A stretch of 54,497 nucleotides of DNA. Origin: Mycobacterium sp. KBS0706 (GTDB lineage: Bacteria; Pseudomonadota; Alphaproteobacteria; DSM-16000; Inquilinaceae). A program made the translations under genes and the position numbers. Position 1 is the first letter of the stretch. Each line of letters starts with the position of its first letter. This document shows positions 38,312 to 46,457 of this stretch, one piece after another. The notes under the pieces were generated by a model. It saw only the letters and a list, made by a program, of their open reading frames with translations. It made no database searches and was not told the origin of the DNA. Where the stretch lies: contig NZ_VCCH02000060.1 of the NCBI RefSeq assembly GCF_005938675.2, positions 1 through 54,497 on the forward strand. Reading direction: 5' to 3'.

Positions 38312-40798
38312 TCAGTCGGAGGGATTCGCGAGGTCGGCTTCAGCCTCCTGGACCACAATGATGGTCCGCAGCAGGCTGGACGGGTTGACGCTGATCGCAT
38401 CGATGCCAAGGCGGGTGAGATATCGGGCGATATCCGGATAATTGGCCGGCGCCTCGCCGCAGATCCCGACGTGCCGACCGTTGCGCTTGGCGCCCGTGAC
38501 GGCCAGGCGCAGCATATCCAGCATGCCCGGATCGCGTTCGTCGAAATCGAAGGCGACGCTCTCGGAATCCCGGTCGACGCCGAGCGTCAGCTGGGTCAGG
38601 TCGTTGGATCCGATGGAGAAGCCGTCGAACAGGGCAGCGAAGGCGTCGATCCGTATGACGTTGTTCGGGATCTCGCACATCAGATGGATCTCGAGGCCGT
38701 CCTTGCCGCGTTCGAGCCCGTGGCCTGCCATGGCTGCCAGCACCCGGCGGGCTTCCTCCTCGCGCCGGCAGAACGGCACCATGACATGGAGGTTGGCCAG
38801 CCCCATCTCTTCCCGGACGCGGCGGATGGCATGGCATTCCAGGGCAAAGCCGTCGGCATAGGCCGGATGCGCGTAACGCGAAGCGCCGCGGAAGCCGATC
38901 ATCGGATTGGCTTCCGCAGGCTCAAAATCACGACCGCCCGTCAGGCCAGCATACTCGTTTGTCTTGAAATCGGAGAATCGCGCGAGCACGGGCTTGGGAT
39001 GGAAGGCGGCCGCCAGCGTTCCCAGGCCTTCTGACAACCGCTGGACGAAGAAGTCGGAAGGGTGGGAATAGCCGCGCGTCAGCCGCTCGATGGCTCGGCG
39101 GGCGGCCGCCGAGGTGACGCGCTCCGGGTGGGCGAAGGCCATCGGATGGGCGCCGATGTGCTCGCTGATGATGAACTCCATCCGTGCCAGGCCGACGCCG
39201 GCATTCGGCAGCATCGCCGTGCGGAAGGCGAGCTCCGGCGTGCCGAGATTGACCATGACGGCCGTGCGCGGCATGTCAATCCGGTCGACCTCCGTTCTGA
39301 CCACGTCGAACGGCAGGGCGCCCTCGTAGACGCGTCCCGCTTCGCCCTCGGCACACGAGACGGTGACGGTCGTGCCCGCAGCCAGAGTCGTTGTCGCGTC
39401 CGTCGTGCCGACCACGGCCGGGACGCCCAGCTCTCGGGCGACGATCGCGGCATGGCAGGTGCGCCCGCCCTGGTCGGTCACGATCGCGCCGGCGATCTTC
39501 ATCACCGGCTCCCAGTCCGGACTGGTCGACCGGGCGACCAGGATCTCCCCCGGCTGGAAGCGCTCGAGGTCCTGCGCGTCGGCGACGATGCGCACGGATC
39601 CCGCGGCGATCCGCTCACCCACGGCGCGGCCGGTCGCGAGGAGGCGGCCCTTCTGATGCAGAAGGTGGGTCTCCAGGGTCCCCGGTAAGCGCTGGGACGC
39701 CACCGTCTCCGGGCGCGCCTGGACGATGTACAGACGCCCGTCCTCGGCATCCTTCGCCCATTCGATGTCCATCGGCATCGGCTTGCCGGCGCGCCGCGAA
39801 TAGTGGTCCTCGATCCGCATGGCCTGATCGGCAAGCGCGAGGACCTCCGCGTCCGAGACGCAGAAGCGCGCGCGGTCCGATGGTTTCACCGAAACGCTTC
39901 GCGTCGCCTCGGCCGAGGCCCGTCCGGCATAGATCAGCTTGCGCTGCTTGCGGCCGAGCCTGCGGCTCAGAACGGCGCGATGGCCGGCGCGGAAAGTCGG
40001 CTTGTGGACGTAGAACTCGTCGGGGTCGGCCTGGCCCTGCACGATGGTTTCGCCGAGGCCGTAGACGCCGGTGACGAACACCACGTCCCGGAAACCGGAT
40101 TCCGTATCCAGCGTGAAGATGACGCCGCTCGCGGCCCGGTCCGACCGGACCATCTTCATGATCCCGACCGAGAGCGCCACCTGGAAATGGTCGAAGCCGT
40201 TGTCATGGCGGTAGACGATGGCGCGGTCGGTGAAGATCGAGGCGAAGCACCGGCGGCAGGCTTCGATCAGCGCCTCCGTGCCGCGGACGTTGAGGAAGCT
40301 CTCATGCTGGCCGGCGAAGCTGGCGTGCGGCAGATCCTCGGCGGTCGCGGAGCTGCGAACGGCGACCGAAACCCGCGGGCCGTACTGGTCCTCGAGCCGG
40401 CGGTAGTTCTCGCCGATGAGCCGGGCGATCTCGGCGCCGCCCGTTGCCTCGTAGACGATCGACCGCGCTTCGGCGGCTCGCTCAGCCAGGAGGTCGACGC
40501 GGCGAGGATCGAGCCCGTCGAGAACCTGGTGGAGCCGATCCCACGCTCCGGCACGCGCCAGCGCGTCCCGATATGCCCGAGCCGTGAGGACGAAGCCGTT
40601 GGGGATGTTGATCCCCTCCCGGGACATCGCCGAATAGAGCTCTCCGAGCGAGGCGTTCTTTCCCCCGACCAGGGACACGTCGTCGAGACCGACGGTCTCG
40701 AACCAGCGGACATGGAACTCCGGCTGCGACGCGGGTTGCTCTTCGGCGCGGCTTCCGGCTTCGGGCGGGACCGCCGGGGCAAGGAATGAACGACCCAT
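38312..40798 (-). CDS. ppsA: Phosphoenolpyruvate synthase
   Basis: An 828-aa enzyme that makes PEP, AMP and Pi from pyruvate and ATP (gluconeogenesis). The N-terminal ATP-grasp domain has VGGKNASLGELY near residue 44 and SATAEDLPHASFAGQHESFL. The central swivelling domain has the phospho-His segment DQGGRTCHAAIVARELG. The C-terminal TIM barrel has RMEFIISEHIGAHPMA, FGSNDLTQLTLG-like (here IGSNDLTQLTLGVDRDS) and the active Cys in GICGEAPAN. The ATG follows GGAGCACTCC. It is the third gene behind two small membrane-protein genes, with an FNR-type box 52 bp before the first, giving anaerobic control as an operon. A fragment similar to its middle is found at 34499. Confidence 0.95.
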   Translation of the reverse strand: MGRSFLAPAVPPEAGSRAEEQPASQPEFHVRWFETVGLDDVSLVGGKNASLGELYSAMSREGINIPNGFVLTARAYRDALARAGAWDRLHQVLDGLDPRRVDLLAERAAEARSIVYEATGGAEIARLIGENYRRLEDQYGPRVSVAVRSSATAEDLPHASFAGQHESFLNVRGTEALIEACRRCFASIFTDRAIVYRHDNGFDHFQVALSVGIMKMVRSDRAASGVIFTLDTESGFRDVVFVTGVYGLGETIVQGQADPDEFYVHKPTFRAGHRAVLSRRLGRKQRKLIYAGRASAEATRSVSVKPSDRARFCVSDAEVLALADQAMRIEDHYSRRAGKPMPMDIEWAKDAEDGRLYIVQARPETVASQRLPGTLETHLLHQKGRLLATGRAVGERIAAGSVRIVADAQDLERFQPGEILVARSTSPDWEPVMKIAGAIVTDQGGRTCHAAIVARELGVPAVVGTTDATTTLAAGTTVTVSCAEGEAGRVYEGALPFDVVRTEVDRIDMPRTAVMVNLGTPELAFRTAMLPNAGVGLARMEFIISEHIGAHPMAFAHPERVTSAAARRAIERLTRGYSHPSDFFVQRLSEGLGTLAAAFHPKPVLARFSDFKTNEYAGLTGGRDFEPAEANPMIGFRGASRYAHPAYADGFALECHAIRRVREEMGLANLHVMVPFCRREEEARRVLAAMAGHGLERGKDGLEIHLMCEIPNNVIRIDAFAALFDGFSIGSNDLTQLTLGVDRDSESVAFDFDERDPGMLDMLRLAVTGAKRNGRHVGICGEAPANYPDIARYLTRLGIDAISVNPSSLLRTIIVVQEAEADLANPSD

Positions 40799-40840
40799 GG
40801 AGTGCTCCTTCGCAAGCCGTCCCGATGTCGGGGCAGGCCA

Positions 40841-40993
40841 TCAGGGAGGCGGCTGCCGGCTGTCGGGCCGCCGTGGTGGAAGGCGACGGGCCGGGGCGGC
40901 AAAGTCGTCAGCTCCCGGATGCAGCCAGGTCGCGACGACGAGGCCGAAGGGGACGAGGAGGGCGACCGTCGCGGCCCAGACGAAGGTCCACAC
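40841..40993 (-). CDS. Small single-span membrane protein, 50 aa
   Basis: GTG start behind GGGAGATGCC. A membrane helix VWTFVWAATVALLVPFGLVV is followed by AATWLHPG-like ATWLHPGADD and a Pro/Arg-rich cytoplasmic tail ending in PPP. It has no recognised family. It begins 17 bp behind the membrane protein at 41011 and ends 42 bp before ppsA, so these form an operon. It is too short for standard gene calling with an ATG. Confidence 0.55.
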   Translation of the reverse strand: MWTFVWAATVALLVPFGLVVATWLHPGADDFAAPARRLPPRRPDSRQPPP

Positions 40994-41010
40994 AAGGCAT
41001 CTCCCGTGTG

Positions 41011-41166
41011 TCAGCGGCGCAGCCAGGCGAGCAGGCCGACCACCGCGACGATCAGGAGCATGCTGATGAAGGCCTGCAACACCCCGAAATTCGGCACATC
41101 CCGGGCGACGAAGACCACGGCGATCGCCCCCGCGACGGCCAGCAGCAGACGAATTGGAAGCGACAT
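41011..41166 (-). CDS. Small two-span membrane protein, 51 aa
   Basis: The ATG follows GGGGAGGTGG, an excellent ribosome site. There are two hydrophobic stretches, LPIRLLLAVAGAIAVVFVA and LQAFISMLLIVAVVGLLAWL, linked by RDVPNFGV, and the protein ends with LRR. It is predicted to be a helical hairpin in the inner membrane. No family is recognised. It is the first gene of the ppsA operon, with a perfect FNR-type box 52 bp upstream. Confidence 0.7.
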   Translation of the reverse strand: MSLPIRLLLAVAGAIAVVFVARDVPNFGVLQAFISMLLIVAVVGLLAWLRR

Positions 41167-41218
41167 GTCCACCTCCCCGTGTCGCTGCCCATGCTGCGGC
41201 GACCGGCGCGGTCGATCC

Positions 41219-41232
41219 TTGATCCAGATCAA
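41219..41232. promoter_or_regulatory. FNR/FixK-type box TTGATCCAGATCAA
   Basis: Perfect TTGAT-N4-ATCAA match 52 bp upstream of the small membrane gene that leads the ppsA operon. Confidence 0.88.
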
Positions 41233-41251
41233 GACCCCGCAAGCCTGCCAG

Positions 41252-41265
41252 TTGATCCGGATCAA
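41252..41265. promoter_or_regulatory. FNR/FixK-type box TTGATCCGGATCAA
   Basis: Perfect palindrome 77 bp upstream of groEL. Its centre is 33 bp (about three helical turns) from the preceding box, so the two sites face the same side of the DNA between divergent operons. Confidence 0.88.
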
Positions 41266-41342
41266 GGCCAGGGCACGGGCGACGCCTTCACTCTCTGGCT
41301 CGGAGGCCGCCCTGACGAGCCGGTGGCCGCGAGAAGAGGAGC

Positions 41343-42977
41343 ATGGCTATGACCTACAAGCGGGTTCTGTTCCGGTCGGCGGCGCGGGAGAAGATCCTTC
41401 AGGGCGTCACCCAGCTCGCCGACGCCGTGCGGGTCACGCTGGGGCCGAAGTCGAAATCCGTGCTGATCCAGAGGCATTGGGGAGCGCCCGTCATCTGCAA
41501 TGACGGCGTGACCATCGCCAAGGAATTCGAGCTCAAGGAGCCGGAGGAGAATCTCGGGGCGCAGATGCTGCGCCAGGCGGCCGAAAAGACGGGCGAGGCC
41601 GTGGGCGACGGCACCAGCACCGCGACCATCCTCGCGCATGCGCTGTTCGCCGACGGGCTTCGCAACGTCGTCGCCGGCGCCAGCGCGATCGACATCAAGC
41701 GCGGGCTGGACGTGGCCGCCAAGGCCGCCATCCAGGCGCTGGCGGAGATGTCGCACCCGGTCGCCGCACGGAAGGAGAAAGAGCAGGTTGCGACCATCTC
41801 GGCGCACAACGACCCGGTGATCGGCCAGCTGGTGGCCGACGCCATGGAGAAGGTGGGAGGGGAGGGGGTCATCACGGTCGAGGAGTCGAAGACCACCGAG
41901 ACCACCCTCGATGTGGTCGAGGGTTTGCGGTTCGACCGCGGCTACATCTCGCCCTACTTCATGACCAATGCGGAAAAGCTGTCCGCCGAGCTCGAGGACG
42001 CCTTCATCCTGCTGCATGAGAAGCGGCTGGCCAATCTGCAAGGCCTTCTGCCCCTGCTCGAGGCCGTGGTGCAGTCTGGGCGCCCTCTGGTGATCATCGC
42101 AGAGGATGTGGAGGGGGAAGCGCTGGCCACGCTCGTGGTCAACAAGATTCGCGGCGGCTTGCGCGTGGCCGCGGTCAAGGCGCCCGGCTTCGGCGACCGG
42201 CGCAAGGCGATGCTCGAGGACATCGCGGTGCTGACGGGCGGACAGGTGGTCGCCGAAGAGCTCGGGATCAAGCTCGAGAACGTAAGCCTAGACCGGCTCG
42301 GGCGCGCCAAGCGGGTGATCATCACGGGCGAGCACACGACGATCGTTAGCGGTGGCGGCCGTAAAGAGGATATCGAGGCTCGCATGAAGCAGATCCGGCA
42401 GCAGATCGCCGACACGACCTCGGACTACGACCGCGAGAAGCTCCAGGAGCGCCTGGCGAAGCTGTCCGGCGGCGTCGCCGTGATTCGAGTGGGGGCGCCC
42501 GCCGAGACCGAAATGAAGGCGCGAAAGGAGGCGCTGGACGATGCGATCAGCGCCACCAAGGCGGCGGTGGCCGAAGGCATCGTGCCGGGCGGCGGCCTCG
42601 CGCTCCTGCGCTGCATCGACGCGGTCACCAAGGTCGAGGAGACGCTCGAGGGCGACGAACGGACCGGTGCCCAGATTCTGAAGCGGGCGCTCGAGACGCC
42701 GGCGCGCCAGATCGCGGAGAATTCGGCGGTCGAAGGCGGCGTGGTGGTCGAGCGGATGCGCAACGGCGACGGGGCGATGGGGTTCGATGCGGCACGGAAG
42801 ATCTATGTCGACCTGGTCGACGCCGGGATCGTCGATCCCACCAAGGTGGTCCGGGTCGCGTTGGAGAATGCAGTGTCGGTCGCAAGTACGCTGCTGCTGA
42901 CCGAAGCGACCATGACCGAGGTCCCCGAGACGAAGGCGGACGCGAAGCAGCCCCTCGACATGTCGATGGACGTGTAG
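41343..42977 (+). CDS. groEL: Accessory GroEL-type chaperonin without GGM tail
   Basis: A 544-aa Hsp60. VRVTLGPKSKSVLIQ, DGVTIAKEFEL, VGDGTSTATILAHAL (ATP site, about 84-98), GYISPYFMTN and IVPGGGLALLRC are diagnostic. No groES lies next to it, and the C-terminus reads AKQPLDMSMDV instead of the GGM repeat that lines the housekeeping GroEL cavity. KSVLIQRHWGAPVICNDG also deviates from the usual NVVLDKSFGAPTITKDG. This marks a specialised stress paralogue. The ATG follows GAGAAGAGGAGC; a second ATG two codons downstream is possible. An FNR-type box is 77 bp upstream. It is followed by a CBS gene with its own box. Confidence 0.93.
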   Translation: MAMTYKRVLFRSAAREKILQGVTQLADAVRVTLGPKSKSVLIQRHWGAPVICNDGVTIAKEFELKEPEENLGAQMLRQAAEKTGEAVGDGTSTATILAHALFADGLRNVVAGASAIDIKRGLDVAAKAAIQALAEMSHPVAARKEKEQVATISAHNDPVIGQLVADAMEKVGGEGVITVEESKTTETTLDVVEGLRFDRGYISPYFMTNAEKLSAELEDAFILLHEKRLANLQGLLPLLEAVVQSGRPLVIIAEDVEGEALATLVVNKIRGGLRVAAVKAPGFGDRRKAMLEDIAVLTGGQVVAEELGIKLENVSLDRLGRAKRVIITGEHTTIVSGGGRKEDIEARMKQIRQQIADTTSDYDREKLQERLAKLSGGVAVIRVGAPAETEMKARKEALDDAISATKAAVAEGIVPGGGLALLRCIDAVTKVEETLEGDERTGAQILKRALETPARQIAENSAVEGGVVVERMRNGDGAMGFDAARKIYVDLVDAGIVDPTKVVRVALENAVSVASTLLLTEATMTEVPETKADAKQPLDMSMDV

Positions 42978-42994
42978 ATCGCGCCATCACGGAT

Positions 42995-43008
42995 TTGATC
43001 AGGATCAA
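42995..43008. promoter_or_regulatory. FNR/FixK-type box TTGATCAGGATCAA
   Basis: Perfect TTGAT-N4-ATCAA match 55 bp upstream of the CBS-BON gene. Confidence 0.88.
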
Positions 43009-43063
43009 AGCTGCGGGGGGCAGGACTGGCCATCGTCCTGCCACACCTTCGAGGAGACATCCG

Positions 43064-43783
43064 ATGAACGCCGTCGACATCATGACCAGAAAGCCCGTGA
43101 CCGTGCGCTCGGACCTGCCGATTCTGGCCGCGATCCGGATCATGCTCGGGCGCGGGATCAGCGGCCTGCCCGTCGTCGACGAAGAGGGCGACCTGGTCGG
43201 CATGATCACCGAGGGCGACCTGCTGCGCCGGACCGAGATGGGCACCGAGAAGCGCCGGCCCGACTGGCTCGCCTTCTTCACCGGCACCGACCGGCTGGCG
43301 CGCGAATACGTCCAGTCGCACAGCCGCAACGTGGCCGACGTGATGACAAGGGAGGTGGTCTCGGTCTCCGAGGACGCGCCGCTCGAAGAGATCGTGGAAC
43401 TGATGATCGGCCGGCGGATCAAGCGCGTGCCGGTGCTTCGCGGAACCAAGCTCGCGGGCATCATCACCCGCGCCAACCTTCTGCGGCTTCTGGGCGACCT
43501 GCTGGACGTCCGGGCCGAGAGCGGCAATGACGACAAGGCAATCCGCGAACGGATCTTCGCCGAGCTGAGCGAACAGCTTTGGGCCCGCGTCGAGGGAATG
43601 CGGATCGAAGTGAAGGGTGGCGCGGTGACGCTGGGCGGCGTGATCACCGACGAGTGCGTCCGCGATGCGCTGCGCGTGGCGGTCGAGAACGTGCCGGGCG
43701 TCAAGGCGGTGAAGGACGACATGGTCCTGCTCGAGCCTTTCACCGGCACCGTGCTCGATCCCGTTTTCGAGCGGCAGCTCTGA
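43064..43783 (+). CDS. CBS-pair protein with C-terminal BON domain
   Basis: A 239-aa protein with two CBS motifs (about 1-60 and 85-150: DIMTRKPVTVRSDLPILAAI, GLPVVDEEGDLVGMITEGDL; VADVMTREVVSVSEDAPLEE, KRVPVLRGTKLAGIITRANL). A BON domain spans about 165-235 (RVEGMRIEVKGGAVTLGGVI, then VPGVKAVKDD). CBS pairs bind adenosyl ligands, and BON domains associate with membranes or phospholipids. The ATG follows GAGGAG. Eighteen bases separate it from the Mg-type P-ATPase gene, so it could be the regulatory partner of that transporter. The hypoxia-regulon protein Hrp1 of M. tuberculosis is also a CBS pair. A longer start inside the FNR box is rejected. Confidence 0.92.
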   Translation: MNAVDIMTRKPVTVRSDLPILAAIRIMLGRGISGLPVVDEEGDLVGMITEGDLLRRTEMGTEKRRPDWLAFFTGTDRLAREYVQSHSRNVADVMTREVVSVSEDAPLEEIVELMIGRRIKRVPVLRGTKLAGIITRANLLRLLGDLLDVRAESGNDDKAIRERIFAELSEQLWARVEGMRIEVKGGAVTLGGVITDECVRDALRVAVENVPGVKAVKDDMVLLEPFTGTVLDPVFERQL

Positions 43784-43801
43784 GAGCATCGAGGCCGGGC
43801 C

Positions 43802-46327
43802 ATGCGCAGCCTCGAGGGCACCATCGACTGGTCCGGCCCGATGGAAGGGGTGCACGGCCAACCGGGTGCGACGGCGTCCGGGCTCAGCTCCGAGCAGGCC
43901 GCCGCCGCCCGCCGGCGCTGGGGCCCGAACGACGTTCTGGCCCATCGCCGCGCCTCCGTCATCGGGCTCTTGCTCGACCGGCTACGGAATCCTCTGATCC
44001 TGCTGCTGCTCCTAGCCAGCTTTCTGTCCGTCGCGGCGGGAGAGACGCACAGCTTCGTGATCGTCCTCGGCATCCTGTCGATCAGCGTGGCGATCGACTT
44101 CGTGCAGGAGTTGCAGGCCCATCGGACGGTCGAGGCGCTCCATCGGTCGGTGGCGCCGCGGGCCCGGGTGCGACGCGACGGGGTGGACCGGGATGTGCCG
44201 GTCGACGAGCTCGTGCCGGGCGATGTCGTCAGCTTCTCGGCCGGTGACATCGTCCCGGCCGACTGCCGGCTGATCGAGAGCCGTCACCTCTTTGTCAACC
44301 AGGCCTTGCTGACCGGGGAGTCGTACCCGGTCGAGAAGAGCGCCGACGATCGGCGGGTCACGGGCGAAGGCCCGGCGGGGGCCGCGGATGCGGTGGCGAT
44401 GGGCAGCTCGATCGTCAGCGGCTCGGCCATGGCTCTCGTCTGCCGGACGGGACGGGAGGCGATGCTTGGCACGGTCGCGACCAGCCTCGGCCGCCAACGC
44501 CCGCCCGATGCCTTCGAGATCGGCGTGCGCCGCTTCGGCTTCCTGATGCTCCGCCTGACCGTGTTCCTGGTCCTGTTCGTCCTGGCGGTGAACCTGACCT
44601 TCCACCGCCCCTGGCTCGAGGCGCTGATGTTCGCCCTGGCGCTGGCGGTCGGGCTGACGCCGGAGCTCCTGCCCATGATTGTCACGGTGACGTTGGCACG
44701 GGGCGCCCGGCGCATGGCCGACCGGCGCGTCATCATCAAGCGCCTCGCCGCGATCCACGACCTCGGGGCGATGGACGTGCTGTGCTCCGACAAGACCGGC
44801 ACCCTCACCGAGGCGAGGATCCGCCTCGTCGGACACGTCGATCCCGCCGGTGCCGAGAGCGAGGAGGTACTGCGCCTGGCCGTCCTCAACAGCGCTTTCG
44901 AGAGCGGCATCAGGAGCCCGCTGGACGACGCTATCCTCGAGCATGGACGGCCCGACGTCTCGGCGTGGCGCAAGCTCGACGAGGTGCCGTTCGACTTCGA
45001 TCGCCGCCGGGTCTCGGTCCTGGTCGAGCCAGCCGGCGGCGGCGCCCGCCTGCTCGTGGTCAAGGGCGCTCCCGAGGACATCCTGCGGATCTCTTCCGCC
45101 ACGGCGACGGCCTCCGGCGGGACACGTCCGCTCGACGCGGCCGAACGCACCCGGCTCTCAGCGATGTTCGAGCGGATCGGCGCCGATGGCCTCAGGGCGC
45201 TGGGAATAGCGTTCAGGGAGGTAGGGGCCAGGCAGGACCATGCCGCTCTCCGGGACGAGGATGAGCTGATCTTCGCCGGCTTCGTGACCTTCGTGGACCC
45301 GCCGAAGCCGGACGCTGCTGCCGCGATCCGCACCCTCGGCGAGGCCGGGGTCGCGGTCAAGATCCTGACCGGCGACAACGAGCGGGTGACGCAGCATGTC
45401 TGCGCTGAGCTGGGCATCCCGGTCACGGGCCTGCTGACCGGTGCTGAGATCACGGCGATGTCCGACGAAGCACTGCTCGGCCGTCTGGCGACGGTCAACC
45501 TGTTCTGCCGCGTGACGCCCCAGCAGAAGCGCCGGGTCATCGCGGCGTTCCGGCGGCTCGGGCACGTGGTCGGTTTCCTCGGCGACGGCGTGAACGACGC
45601 TTCCGCGCTGCACGAGGCCGATGTCGGCATCTCGGTCGAGACCGCGACGGATGTGGCGAAGGAGGCGGCGGATCTGGTGCTCCTGGACCACGATCTCTCC
45701 GTCGTCCATGCCGGCGTGATGGAGGGACGCCGCACCGTGGCCAATGTCACGAAATACATCCTGATGGGCAGCAGCTCGAATCTCGGCAACATGATGAGCA
45801 TGGCCGGCGCCGCGCTTTTCTTGCCGTTCCTGCCGATGCGGCCGGTCCAGGTGCTGCTCAACAACCTGCTCTACGACCTGTCCGAGCTCGGATTGCCCTT
45901 CGACCGGATCGATGCCGAAGCGCTGCAGCGACCGGTGCGCTGGGATCTGGGCCGGATCACCCGGTTCATGCTGGTGCTCGGTCCGATCAGCTCGCTGTTC
46001 GACTTCCTCACCTTCGGAATCCTGCTCGCTCTCTTCGCCGGCGACGAGGCCGCGTTCCAGACGGGCTGGTTCGTCGAATCGCTGCTGACGCAGGTGCTGG
46101 TGATCTTCGTGATCCGCACCCGGGGAACTCCTTGGGCGGACCGGCCGCATCCGCTCTTGTCTGCGCTGTCCCTCGGCGTCGCAGGTATCGCGATCGTCCT
46201 GCCGTTCACGGGGCTCGGCGTCCTGCTCGGCATGACTGCCCTGCCGCCGGCCTTCTTCCTGTTCCTGGCGGTCGCAGTCCCGACCTATCTGGCAATCGTC
46301 GAGATCGCCAAGCGACGCCTGAGCTGA
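43802..46327 (+). CDS. mgtA: P-type ATPase of the MgtA/MgtB (P3B) type
   Basis: An 841-aa cation pump. The actuator loop is VNQALLTGESYPVEK. GLTPELLPMIVTVTLARGA matches the MgtA membrane helix 4 (GLTPEMLPMIV). The phosphorylation site is SDKTGTLTE (Asp330), the nucleotide domain has KGAPEDILRI, and the hinge is VKILTGDNE with FLGDGVNDASAL. It should import Mg2+ from the periplasm, although P2 Ca2+ pumps (like mycobacterial CtpF) cannot be fully excluded from motifs alone. The N-terminus lacks metal-binding domains. It forms an operon with the CBS-BON gene and thus sits under the box at 42995. Confidence 0.9.
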   Translation: MRSLEGTIDWSGPMEGVHGQPGATASGLSSEQAAAARRRWGPNDVLAHRRASVIGLLLDRLRNPLILLLLLASFLSVAAGETHSFVIVLGILSISVAIDFVQELQAHRTVEALHRSVAPRARVRRDGVDRDVPVDELVPGDVVSFSAGDIVPADCRLIESRHLFVNQALLTGESYPVEKSADDRRVTGEGPAGAADAVAMGSSIVSGSAMALVCRTGREAMLGTVATSLGRQRPPDAFEIGVRRFGFLMLRLTVFLVLFVLAVNLTFHRPWLEALMFALALAVGLTPELLPMIVTVTLARGARRMADRRVIIKRLAAIHDLGAMDVLCSDKTGTLTEARIRLVGHVDPAGAESEEVLRLAVLNSAFESGIRSPLDDAILEHGRPDVSAWRKLDEVPFDFDRRRVSVLVEPAGGGARLLVVKGAPEDILRISSATATASGGTRPLDAAERTRLSAMFERIGADGLRALGIAFREVGARQDHAALRDEDELIFAGFVTFVDPPKPDAAAAIRTLGEAGVAVKILTGDNERVTQHVCAELGIPVTGLLTGAEITAMSDEALLGRLATVNLFCRVTPQQKRRVIAAFRRLGHVVGFLGDGVNDASALHEADVGISVETATDVAKEAADLVLLDHDLSVVHAGVMEGRRTVANVTKYILMGSSSNLGNMMSMAGAALFLPFLPMRPVQVLLNNLLYDLSELGLPFDRIDAEALQRPVRWDLGRITRFMLVLGPISSLFDFLTFGILLALFAGDEAAFQTGWFVESLLTQVLVIFVIRTRGTPWADRPHPLLSALSLGVAGIAIVLPFTGLGVLLGMTALPPAFFLFLAVAVPTYLAIVEIAKRRLS

Positions 46328-46347
46328 GACAGGGCCGGCCGAAGCGC

Positions 46348-46361
46348 TTGATCTGGATCAA
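46348..46361. promoter_or_regulatory. FNR/FixK-type box TTGATCTGGATCAA
   Basis: Perfect TTGAT-N4-ATCAA match 20 bp after the P-ATPase stop and 96 bp upstream of the acyl-CoA synthetase/GNAT gene. Confidence 0.88.
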
Positions 46362-46457
46362 GGCCGGCGTCGAGGCCGGCCATGAGGATCCCGCGAGCAC
46401 CGGCGATGGGCTCGGCCCGGAGGCCCGCCCCGGCTTGGCGGCAGACGAGAGGATACG

